Under the pieces are notes generated by a model that saw only the letters and a list, made by a program, of their open reading frames with translations, was not told the DNA's origin and did no database searches. The position numbers and the translations under genes were made by a program. Shown in pieces: positions 42,824 through 50,854 of a stretch of DNA of 64,000 nucleotides. The stretch is from the NCBI RefSeq assembly GCF_963666675.1, contig NZ_OY762929.1, forward strand, positions 3,410,001-3,474,000, read 5' to 3'. The stretch is from an uncultured Desulfobacter sp. (GTDB lineage Bacteria > Desulfobacterota > Desulfobacteria > Desulfobacterales > Desulfobacteraceae). Each line of letters begins with the position of its first letter. The first letter of the stretch is position 1.

Positions 42824-44761
42824 CTATTTGGTCAGTCGAAATTCCGTGCGGCGGTTCTTGCGCCGCCCCTCTTTGGTTGAATTATCGGCAACAGGCTGAC
42901 TTTCCCCCCGCCCGCTCGACGTCATCCTGGCACCATCAACGCCCAGCCGTTCCAACTCTTTGACAACACTGTCAGCCCGGGCTTCGGACAATTTTTGATT
43001 ATAGGCGTCACTGGCAATACTGTCGGTATGGCCGATGATTTCAATCGTATAATCCGATGCGGCCTTAAGCTGCTCTGAAATCGGTATGAGCATCTGTTTG
43101 GCCTGGTCGGTTAATTCGGACGAGTCAAAATGAAAGGTAATGTTCTCCAGGCTGATGGACTGGACATCCTTTCTGGTATCTATCTTGAGATTCAACGCTT
43201 CGGGTGTCCCCTCTTCGGGCAGTATGTAAGGACTGATGTTTGCCGGTTCCGTATAGCCGATGGAGGAGACCTTTTCCCCGATGCAACCGTAAACCGAAAC
43301 ATCTGCGCCCTGGGCGGAATTATCGCATTGATCACTGGCATCCACCACCGTATCAACATCACGGTTCGGATCCAGGATCTCTGGTTCATATTCTGCAAGG
43401 TCATAGGGCTTTTCGGAGGGAAGATGCATCTCCTCGAGCAGTCCGGTATCAAACTCATGAATCATCATCCCTGTTGCCTGGGAAATTCTGTAATATGCCG
43501 TCAGTTGATTATATTGGGATTCGGCATTGGCAATTTTAGCGTCGTTATACTCATTTTCCATATTAAGGAGGTCCAACATTGTCCGGCGCCCCAGATGATA
43601 CTCATCTTTAAATGCCGCCAGCGTCTCTGCACTCAAGGATAGATGATCATTGAGAAACCCTTTTTTGACCTGCTCGGCCTGATTGATATTCCAGGCCAGC
43701 TGGACGGCCTGGTTCACATTTCTTCGTTCGGTATATGCAACCTGATACTCTTCAAGCAGGGAATGGTACTTTTGGCCTTTCTCTCCTTTTCGGATTCCTC
43801 CGTCGTAAAAGAGGTAACTTAATTTCAGGTACGCCGCGACCTGGGTATTATCCCCATTATCACCATCCGTATCATTGTCGTACTGGGCTTTTAACTCAAG
43901 ATCAAGACTGGGCCAGTATGCCCCTTTGGTTCGTTCATAGGCGGATTTACGCGCATGAATATTAAACCTTGCAACCTCCAGGGCCGGATGGTGGCGAAAG
44001 GCAAAATCAGTTGCCTCTTCAACCGTCTCCGGAAATTTAAACGCAGGTTCGGGCATTACAAATTGTTCGGGCTGCAGTATCCGGCCGAACTGGCGGTGAA
44101 ATCTTACAACAGCATGGTTCAGGTCCTGCTGGGCCGAAATCAGATTCCCCCGGGCAAGGGACAATCGTGCCCGGGAGTTGGTCAGATCCGAAACCCGGGT
44201 GAATCCGGCGGTGGTCCGTTCTTTAACCTGATTGAGTATCCGTTCCTGGGTCATGACGTTTTGTTTTGAATACGCCAGCAGTTCGCGGGTTTTCAACACA
44301 TTGATATAGGCTTCCACCGCGTCGAGAAAGACCTGGTTTGCAACCGTGATGACTTCATAGGCGGCAGAGAGAATTCGGGCATCCGTCTCTTCCACAAAGG
44401 CTTTTGTCTCTCCCCCTTTGAACAGATTCTGCCGAAGATAGATCAGTGCCCGGGATGCAATATACTCTTCTCTTTGATCGTTGGTATCAATGCCGTCCGT
44501 CACCTCAGGCCCGATGGACGCTTCTGCGCCGATCTTGGGGAAGTAGCCGCTTTTAGCAATGGAAAGCTCTTCAAGAACACTGTGATAGTTTGCCTTGGCG
44601 GCTATAATATCAGGATTGGTTTCGATAATATCCCTTAATATATCGTTCAAGGGTATGGGGCCATGATTCACGTCCTCCGAAGCAGCCACAGTGCCGGAAT
44701 AGAACACAGCTAACACACTCAAAATAAACAGCAATTTAACACCCCGGCAATATTTCAACAC
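42824..44761 (-). CDS. TolC-family outer membrane channel fused to OmpA domain
   Basis: A 645-aa protein from the GTG at 44761, which has AAAGGAG 8 bp upstream and is followed by a signal peptide (LLFILSVLAVFYSGTVAA); an upstream in-frame extension lacks such signals. Residues about 40-465 form a TolC-like protein (LRQNLFKGGETKAFVEETDARI, and the second outer-membrane efflux repeat DGGIRKGEKGQKYHSLLEEY). A Cys/Asp linker reads like a thrombospondin-3-type Ca repeat. The C-terminal 110 residues are an OmpA-type peptidoglycan-binding domain (HFDSSELTDQAKQML, IIGHTDSIASDAYN, RRTEF). It is the first gene of the Lap operon. Confidence 0.9.
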   Translation of the reverse strand: MLKYCRGVKLLFILSVLAVFYSGTVAASEDVNHGPIPLNDILRDIIETNPDIIAAKANYHSVLEELSIAKSGYFPKIGAEASIGPEVTDGIDTNDQREEYIASRALIYLRQNLFKGGETKAFVEETDARILSAAYEVITVANQVFLDAVEAYINVLKTRELLAYSKQNVMTQERILNQVKERTTAGFTRVSDLTNSRARLSLARGNLISAQQDLNHAVVRFHRQFGRILQPEQFVMPEPAFKFPETVEEATDFAFRHHPALEVARFNIHARKSAYERTKGAYWPSLDLELKAQYDNDTDGDNGDNTQVAAYLKLSYLFYDGGIRKGEKGQKYHSLLEEYQVAYTERRNVNQAVQLAWNINQAEQVKKGFLNDHLSLSAETLAAFKDEYHLGRRTMLDLLNMENEYNDAKIANAESQYNQLTAYYRISQATGMMIHEFDTGLLEEMHLPSEKPYDLAEYEPEILDPNRDVDTVVDASDQCDNSAQGADVSVYGCIGEKVSSIGYTEPANISPYILPEEGTPEALNLKIDTRKDVQSISLENITFHFDSSELTDQAKQMLIPISEQLKAASDYTIEIIGHTDSIASDAYNQKLSEARADSVVKELERLGVDGARMTSSGRGESQPVADNSTKEGRRKNRRTEFRLTK

Positions 44762-45600
44762 GATGACAACTCCTTTCTTTTCATTGGCTTTGATGAATAC
44801 TGAAATTCGGCCCATGGAGAAAATTAAATCTGCCAGTGATGGCAACGATTTTTTCCTTGTTTTCAAGGCGGTCCCCAACGCGCGCAATTTGCATATCTCC
44901 CAATTTAGGCACCGAAGAAGACAGGTAAAAATAAATCCCATGGTATTTTTTTATTTCCATGGTCCTGTGAATAATTGCTTATACACATACAAAAACACTG
45001 CAAACCACAGTAAGTAATAAATATTTTTACTATAGCGGATTACAATATGATATTAAGAAAACCAATCCACCTAGCCCCATGATCAGAATTAAACCTGCCA
45101 CAGATGCGCCGAATTTTAAGTCCCCATCAAGACACGCCAACGGAAGTATATTCGTTATATGTAACCTTTGGCGTAACACCGAGGGTGGCTTAAAATCCAA
45201 GCAGATGGGCGATTCTATTTTGATCATAGGCCTTATGATAGTCGGAAAAATTATAGGTTATTTTGAATTAACCATTGCCCAAACGGCATTTGTCCAAACT
45301 CACATTGATGGCACAAACATCAAATAGAAAGAGGAATAAACTGGATATTAAGTAAGATAGAAACTTACTTTTTGTCAACCAAAATATAAGGCAAACCGGA
45401 TTGACGGCGTTGATCAGGCACGTCATCTCGGCAAAAAGAAATGCAGTAAAGTTAGACAAAAAACAAGCCTGCATCAGGCAGTAATAAAGTAATCGTGAAC
45501 GACAACCCCAACGAGCGTGCCATTATCGGCCCCCGCCGACCTTATCGGAATGGCCATCAATCAGGCATAATAAAGCAACGGATTTGGGCCCTAGGTTTTT
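44762..45600. other. Long intergenic region between Lap operon and GntR gene
   Basis: About 840 bp without a supported gene. It should include the promoter of the TolC-OmpA/lapGDBC operon on the minus strand, but none stands out. Short open frames of 60-84 codons on both strands lack ribosome sites and family features. A GC-richer patch near 45495-45570 (reading ...SAPADLIGMAINQA then stop on the plus strand) may be the 3' remnant of a lost gene; no product is recognisable. Confidence 0.45.
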
Positions 45601-45601
45601 A

Positions 45602-45634
45602 TTGACAAGGAATTGTCTACAGTCTACTTTAGAC
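45602..45634 (+). promoter_or_regulatory. Promoter with overlapping GntR-type operator
   Basis: TTGACA (45602-45607), 17 bp, TACTTT (45625-45630). Within it GTCTA occurs at 45615-45619 and 45622-45626, and the complement TAGAC at 45630-45634. AATTGTCTACA is shared with the dctP upstream region. The position implies autorepression of the GntR gene. Confidence 0.7.
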
Positions 45635-45661
45635 CGAATTTTTTCAAAGGAAGAAAATTTT

Positions 45662-46357
45662 ATGCTGAAGTACCAAAATATTTCAACAAGCATCCTTGAA
45701 TTTTTAAGGCGGCAGATTGTGTCCGGAAAAATTCAAGGCGGTGAACGCCTCATCGAAAATAAACTGTCCGTTGAACTTGGGATCAGTCGCCCGCCCCTAA
45801 GAGAAACCTTTCGCATCCTTCAAAACGAAAGCCTGGTCCGAACCACCCCCCGCCTCGGTACCTTTGTAACAGAACTCAGTAGTGCCGATTTTAACCAGAT
45901 ATGTGATCTTCGCATCATGGTAGAATGCTTTGCTGTTCAGCAATTAAAAAACATTGGACGAAAAGAACTGCCGGAGCTGGAAAAAATTGTTGAAATCCAG
46001 AATGCGGTTCAGATTCCCAAAAAATTTATCGACGAAGAACAAAAATATACATTGTTCTGGAAATTTGCCGATTTTCACCTTCAACTGGTTGAATCTGCAG
46101 GCAACGCCTATCTCACCCACTGGTACCGGGGATTGTCGTCAAACATTGCGCGGTATCAATATCTGTTTTTCTTCCAACCCGGGGCCATCGCCAAAGACCT
46201 GAACGACCATACCAAAATGCTGGCGTTAATTAAATCAGACCAGTTGGAAGAAGCTGAAGACCTGATGAAATCACACCTGGAATACCAGCGCAGACAGTTG
46301 ATGAATACAATCAACCGGGTTGAAAGGGCAGACGCGAATGAAGAAGCACATCCATAA
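45662..46357 (+). CDS. GntR-family transcriptional regulator (FadR subfamily)
   Basis: A 231-aa regulator. The winged helix (about 1-75) contains LRRQIVSGKIQGGERLIENKLSVELGISRPPLRETFRIL. The C-terminal all-helical FCD ligand domain has its usual metal-binding polar residues (DLRIMVECFA, HLQLVESAGN, HTKMLALIKSD). The ATG at 45662 has AAGGAAG 8 bp upstream. An in-frame start at 45584 lies upstream of the promoter and is rejected. It precedes the dctPQM/oxidase operon and probably represses it until the hydroxyacid substrate binds. Confidence 0.92.
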   Translation: MLKYQNISTSILEFLRRQIVSGKIQGGERLIENKLSVELGISRPPLRETFRILQNESLVRTTPRLGTFVTELSSADFNQICDLRIMVECFAVQQLKNIGRKELPELEKIVEIQNAVQIPKKFIDEEQKYTLFWKFADFHLQLVESAGNAYLTHWYRGLSSNIARYQYLFFFQPGAIAKDLNDHTKMLALIKSDQLEEAEDLMKSHLEYQRRQLMNTINRVERADANEEAHP

Positions 46358-46397
46358 GCCAAGGGAGAATATGTTATAGGGGAAACCCGACACATTA

Positions 46398-46417
46398 ATT
46401 GTCTACAATAGACCAAT
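46398..46417 (+). promoter_or_regulatory. GntR-type operator upstream of dctP
   Basis: ATTGTCTACAATAGACCAAT contains the perfect dyad GTCTA-CAA-TAGAC (46401-46413) and includes a possible -10 TACAAT. It lies 18 bp before the dctP ATG and repeats the AATTGTCTACA found at the GntR gene promoter, so both are likely bound by that regulator. Confidence 0.72.
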
Positions 46418-46434
46418 AAGAGAAGGAGAGAGAA

Positions 46435-47520
46435 ATGAAACGCAAGTCAATGCAGGTTTGTTTGATCCTGGTACTGGTGTTGATTGGAACGTCACTGGTG
46501 GGTGCCAAAGAACGTATGATCCGATGGAAATACAACTCTTTGTGGCCGGTGGGCATAGGGCTCTATGAGGGCGATAAATATTTTTGTGAAACGGTCAACC
46601 GGTTAAGCAACGGCCGGTTAAAAATCAAACTATATCCGTCGGGACAACTGCTGCCCGGATATCAGAATCTGGACGCCGTTAAAAAAGGCACCATTCAATG
46701 CGCCGGCGACTTTGGTTCCTACTGGGTGGGTAAAAATACCGCCTTTGATATTCTTGCCACAACGCCCATGGGCATGACCTGGATCGACTACATGCTCTGG
46801 ATCTATCACGGCGGGGGGCAGGCGCTTTATGACGAACTCTACGGCCAACACGGCTGCAAATGGCTGCTTCAAAATTTCACCCCCATCGAAGCGGGGATCA
46901 GAACCCACAAACCCATCCGTACCTTGGAGGATTATAAGGGATTGCGCCTTCGCATGGGCAGTCTTTTCGGCCAGAAAATTCTTCAGAAATTAGGGGCCTC
47001 ACCCGTACTGCTGGACGGCAGCGAAGTATATGAGTCCGTAGCCCGCAAGGTCGTTGACGGGGCGGAATTCAGCATCGCCACAGTGGACTGGACCGTCGGG
47101 TTCCAAAACATCACCAAGTACTGGAATGCGCCTGCATGGTATCAGACCGCCATTGTACTGGGCGTGATCGTGAACCAGGATGCCTGGAACGAACTTCCCG
47201 ATGATTTGAAAGAAGTGGTTATCCAAGCCTCCCGGGCCACCACGGCCTACATGAGCTCCTGGTTTGAATACGGCAACATCAAGGCAACCCAGGACTTTCT
47301 GGCGGCAGGCACCGAGATTACTCACCTGGACGACGACTCCATGAAAAAGATATCAACCATTATCAGCGAAGTCTTGGCTGAAGAAGCTGAAAAGAATCCG
47401 GATTTCAAGAAGATACTCGCTTCACAGATTAATTTTATGAAAGATTTTGCACCGGTTCGAAACTATGAATCACCGTTTACCTTTGGTACAAATTCCGTTT
47501 CCCTGCCTGAATTAAAATAA
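46435..47520 (+). CDS. dctP: TRAP transporter substrate-binding protein (DctP family)
   Basis: A 361-aa periplasmic protein. The signal peptide ends near VGA-KE. The DctP fold is shown by RWKYNSLWPVGIGLYEGDKYFCETVNRL, LRMGSLFGQKILQKLGASPV (containing the Arg that normally binds the carboxylate) and GAEFSIATVDW. It captures an organic acid for the DctQM permease. The downstream GlcD/GlcF-type oxidases suggest lactate, glycolate or another 2-hydroxyacid. AAGGAGAG precedes the ATG. A strong hairpin separates it from dctQ. Confidence 0.93.
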   Translation: MKRKSMQVCLILVLVLIGTSLVGAKERMIRWKYNSLWPVGIGLYEGDKYFCETVNRLSNGRLKIKLYPSGQLLPGYQNLDAVKKGTIQCAGDFGSYWVGKNTAFDILATTPMGMTWIDYMLWIYHGGGQALYDELYGQHGCKWLLQNFTPIEAGIRTHKPIRTLEDYKGLRLRMGSLFGQKILQKLGASPVLLDGSEVYESVARKVVDGAEFSIATVDWTVGFQNITKYWNAPAWYQTAIVLGVIVNQDAWNELPDDLKEVVIQASRATTAYMSSWFEYGNIKATQDFLAAGTEITHLDDDSMKKISTIISEVLAEEAEKNPDFKKILASQINFMKDFAPVRNYESPFTFGTNSVSLPELK

Positions 47521-47528
47521 TTTTTGAG

Positions 47529-47562
47529 GGCAAAGTTGTCCGTGGCAACGGACAACTTTGCC
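47529..47562 (+). other. Intercistronic hairpin dctP-dctQ
   Basis: A perfect 15-bp stem (GGCAAAGTTGTCCGT / ACGGACAACTTTGCC) with a 4-nt loop GGCA. No T-run follows, so it is more likely an mRNA-stabilising or processing hairpin that raises DctP over the permease subunits than a full terminator. Confidence 0.75.
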
Positions 47563-47611
47563 TCCGAACAAGCGTTTTTACTAATGTATTGGAAATTAGG
47601 AATTGTTTTAT

Positions 47612-48124
47612 ATGGAACCGTTCAATCGAATCATTTTATTAATTGAAAAAATTATTGCCTTCATCGGCAAAGCCGCAGCCTGGGCCATCATACCATTGAT
47701 GCTGATCATGGTGTTTGAGGTGGTGACCCGGCGCATGCTCAATCATCCCACGGTATGGACCTTTGAAACCAGCACCCAGCTTTACGGATTTCATTTTATG
47801 ATGCTGGGTGCCTATACCCTGCAGGTGGGCCGTCACATTTCCGTGGACATTATTGTGGAGCGCTTCAGCAAGCGTACCCGGGCAATCCTGGACATATTGC
47901 TTTATCTTGTTTTCTTTTTCCCTTTTATGATTGTTTTACTTGTTGAAAGTACAGCCTTTGCCCGGGAATCATGGAAAATTTTTGAAACCAGTTTCTCTGT
48001 GTTTGCCCCCCCGATCTATCCCATTAAAACGGTGATTCCCATTACGGCACTGCTGCTTTTACTTCAGGGCACCTGCCTGTTTTATCGAAAATGTTTCTTT
48101 GTGGCAAAGGGGGTTGAGCTATGA
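47612..48124 (+). CDS. dctQ: TRAP transporter small permease (DctQ)
   Basis: A 170-aa membrane protein with four transmembrane helices, including the family-typical first (AWAIIPLMLIMVFEVVTRR) and the LQVGRHISVDIIVERFS loop. It forms the membrane complex with DctM. The ATG at 47612 is taken; a TTG nine bases earlier in frame is less likely. It overlaps dctM by 4 bp. Confidence 0.92.
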   Translation: MEPFNRIILLIEKIIAFIGKAAAWAIIPLMLIMVFEVVTRRMLNHPTVWTFETSTQLYGFHFMMLGAYTLQVGRHISVDIIVERFSKRTRAILDILLYLVFFFPFMIVLLVESTAFARESWKIFETSFSVFAPPIYPIKTVIPITALLLLLQGTCLFYRKCFFVAKGVEL

Positions 48125-49449
48125 CAACCGGTATGATTTTGGCATTGTTAATGTTTGTCTGCCTGCTGATCGGTCTTGGGCTCGGACACCCGCTGGCCTT
48201 TACCCTCGGTGGTCTGGCCGTCATTTTCGGTTATTTTGGCTGGGGTCCGGAATGTTTTGGCATGTTCATAGACCGTATCTACATGTCCACCATGAACAGT
48301 TATATATTGGTGGCCGTGCCTTTGTTCGTTTTGATGGCCAATTTCCTGGATCGATCGGGTGTCATGGAGGGGTTGTTTGTAAGTGTGCGTTATCTTTTGG
48401 GCCCCGTGCGCGGCGGCATCGGGATGACCGTTATCCTGGTGGCCACCATTTTTGCGGCCTGCACCGGCATTGTCGGGGCGTCGGTGGTGACCATAGCCCT
48501 TTTGGCCACCCCGCCCCTGCTTGAATATGGTTATAAAAAAGAGTTGATTGCAGGGTCCATCTGTGCCGGGGGTACCCTGGGCATCCTGATCCCTCCCAGC
48601 ATCATGCTGGTCCTCATGGGATCATATGCCGGTGTTCCGGTGGGTCAGTTATTCATGGGGGCACTGATCCCCGGTGCCATACTTTCCGGACTCTACATTA
48701 TATACATCGCCGTGATCTGTTTTATCAAACCGGAATGGGGCCCGGCCCTTACACCCGAAGAACGTGTCGGTGTCTCCACCAAAAAAGTGATTATCGACTG
48801 CCTGAAAAATCTGTTTCCGCCTGCGCTTTTAATCGCATCCGTCCTTGGCGCCATTTTTGCCGGTGTGGCCACACCGACGGAAGCTGCCGGTATGGGCGCC
48901 TTTGTTGCCCTTTTAATGATGATCGCCTACGGCCGATTCAGTTTTAAGATCATCAAGGACTCGGTCATTGCCACAAGTACAGTCACCTCCATGGTATTGT
49001 TCATCGTGGTCGGCGCCACTTGCTTTACCGGAGTTTTCATCGGTCTTGGCGGCGATGAACTTGTGGAAGTGGCCATACTGGGTGTGGGCAGCAAATGGGG
49101 ATCTTTTGCCCTGATGATGCTCATCGTCCTCTTCCTGGGCATGTTTATCGACTGGATCGGCATCACCATGATCTGTCTGCCGCTCTTTGTTCCCATTGCC
49201 AGGGACCTTGGATTTAACGAATTGTGGTTTGTGATGATGATTGCCATGAACCTGCAGATGTCCTTTCTGACACCGCCGCTGGGGTACGCCTTTTTCTACT
49301 TTAAAGGTGCCGGCGGGGCCACATCCGAAATTGAGATGATAGAAATATACCGGGGCATGATCCCTTTTATCCTCATCATGCTTTCAGCCTTGGCGCTGTG
49401 CATCCTGTTTCCCCAAACCGTTCTTTACCTCCCCACAATGATGAATTAG
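48121..49449 (+). CDS. dctM: TRAP transporter large permease (DctM)
   Basis: A 442-aa protein with about 12-13 hydrophobic helices. Family motifs include CAGGTLGILIPPSIMLVLMGS and PTEAAGMGAFVALL, plus FLTPPLGYAFFY near the C-terminus. It is the sodium-driven translocating subunit of the TRAP system. The start overlaps the dctQ stop (ATGA). Confidence 0.95.
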   Translation: MTTGMILALLMFVCLLIGLGLGHPLAFTLGGLAVIFGYFGWGPECFGMFIDRIYMSTMNSYILVAVPLFVLMANFLDRSGVMEGLFVSVRYLLGPVRGGIGMTVILVATIFAACTGIVGASVVTIALLATPPLLEYGYKKELIAGSICAGGTLGILIPPSIMLVLMGSYAGVPVGQLFMGALIPGAILSGLYIIYIAVICFIKPEWGPALTPEERVGVSTKKVIIDCLKNLFPPALLIASVLGAIFAGVATPTEAAGMGAFVALLMMIAYGRFSFKIIKDSVIATSTVTSMVLFIVVGATCFTGVFIGLGGDELVEVAILGVGSKWGSFALMMLIVLFLGMFIDWIGITMICLPLFVPIARDLGFNELWFVMMIAMNLQMSFLTPPLGYAFFYFKGAGGATSEIEMIEIYRGMIPFILIMLSALALCILFPQTVLYLPTMMN

Positions 49450-49474
49450 ACCAAACCGCTGAAAAGAGAAAGAT

Positions 49475-50848
49475 ATGTTAACCGAAAAAATAAAAAAAAG
49501 TCTTAAAGAGATTGTCGGGGCAAAGGGATTTATTGATACCCCGGAAGACCTGCTCGCCTATTCCTACGATGCCTTTGTTAAAGAAGCAATGCCGGAACTT
49601 GTGCTGCTGCCCGGATCCACGGCCGCGGTTGCCGCCATCATGACCATTGCCGACCGGGAAGGAATTCCTGTGACGGCCCGGGGCGCAGGCACCAACATCA
49701 GCGGCGCCTCCATTCCCGCAAATAAAGGAATTGTCCTCTCTTTGACCCGGATGGACCAGATCCTTGAGGTCAGCACCCCGAACCGCTACTGCATTGTCCA
49801 GCCGGGCGTGGTCAATGGAGATCTGCAAGCCCGCCTGGCCCAAGAGGGATTCTTTTACCCCCCGGACCCGGGCAGCTACATGGCCTCAACCATTGGCGGA
49901 AACGTCGCCCAGAATGCAGGCGGTCCCCGGTGCCTGAAATACGGGGTGACCGTTGATTATGTTCTGAGCATGGAAGTGGTGCTGGCATCCGGCGAGGTGA
50001 TCCGTTTTGGCAGCCGGAATGTCAAAGATGTTACCGGCTACAGGCTCTCAAGCCTTTTTTGCGGATCCGAAGGCACCCTGGGGATTGTCACTGAAATTAC
50101 CCTGAGAGTTGTCCCCCTGCCCGAAGCCACACGCACTATTTTGGCCGTATATAACGACCTTGATCATACGGCAGACACGGTTGCAGACATTATCGGTTCA
50201 GGTATTCTTCCGGCTGCCCTGGAGTTGATGGATAAAACCGTGGTGAACGCGGTGGAGGACTCGGCCCACATCGGCCTTCCCCGCCATGCCGAAGGACTGC
50301 TGCTCATTGAAGTGGACGGTGCCGAAGAAGCCGTGGAAAAAGAGATGCGCACAATCGTTGAGAAGGCCAAAAAACACGGTGCCCAGGAGGTCATTGAAGC
50401 GCGTACTGCCGCCGAGCGGGATGATGTCTGGACGGCCCGGCGCTCGGCATACGGGGTATTTGCCCGCCTGGCACCCGATTGTATCGTTGAAGACGCCACC
50501 GTACCGGTCAGCCATGTCCCTGACATGATCCGCCACATCCGGCAGATCGCCGACCGTTACCGGCTGCGCATCGGAATCCTGGCCCATGCCGGAGACGGCA
50601 ACATGCATCCATTGATCTCCACGGATACCAATGATAAGGAAGAGTGGCAGCGGGTTGAAGCCGCCAGCCGGGAAATATTCGAACTGGCCATCTCCTATCA
50701 CGGCACCCTGTCCGGGGAGCACGGCATCGGTCTTGCAAAATCGGAGTACCTGCCCATGGCCATGGACGACGCCACCCGGAATTTCATGGCCAGGATCAAG
50801 CAATGTGTGGACCCCAAGGGTATCCTTAATCCCGGAAAATTTGTGTAA
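49475..50848 (+). CDS. FAD-linked 2-hydroxyacid oxidase subunit (GlcD-like)
   Basis: A 457-aa flavoprotein of the FAD_binding_4/GlcD type. The PP-loop is GAGTNISGASIP, with MASTIGGNVAQNAGGPRCLKYG and FCGSEGTLGIVTEITL. The C-terminal cap has HAGDGNMHPL and GEHGIGLAKSEYL, with the conserved His and Glu. It oxidises D-lactate, glycolate or a similar 2-hydroxyacid, passing electrons to the Fe-S partner encoded 6 bp downstream. In sulfate reducers such pairs feed lactate electrons to the quinone pool. The exact substrate is not determinable here. Confidence 0.92.
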   Translation: MLTEKIKKSLKEIVGAKGFIDTPEDLLAYSYDAFVKEAMPELVLLPGSTAAVAAIMTIADREGIPVTARGAGTNISGASIPANKGIVLSLTRMDQILEVSTPNRYCIVQPGVVNGDLQARLAQEGFFYPPDPGSYMASTIGGNVAQNAGGPRCLKYGVTVDYVLSMEVVLASGEVIRFGSRNVKDVTGYRLSSLFCGSEGTLGIVTEITLRVVPLPEATRTILAVYNDLDHTADTVADIIGSGILPAALELMDKTVVNAVEDSAHIGLPRHAEGLLLIEVDGAEEAVEKEMRTIVEKAKKHGAQEVIEARTAAERDDVWTARRSAYGVFARLAPDCIVEDATVPVSHVPDMIRHIRQIADRYRLRIGILAHAGDGNMHPLISTDTNDKEEWQRVEAASREIFELAISYHGTLSGEHGIGLAKSEYLPMAMDDATRNFMARIKQCVDPKGILNPGKFV

Positions 50849-50854
50849 GGGGGT

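Noticed and set aside
42778..42963. 61-codon plus-strand ORF
   Set aside because: Begins in repeat copy C and runs antisense to the OmpA part of the TolC-OmpA gene.
45030..45474. Short ORFs with hydrophobic stretches between the Lap operon and the GntR gene
   Set aside because: No ribosome sites, no recognisable family, overlapping frames on both strands; treated as noncoding.
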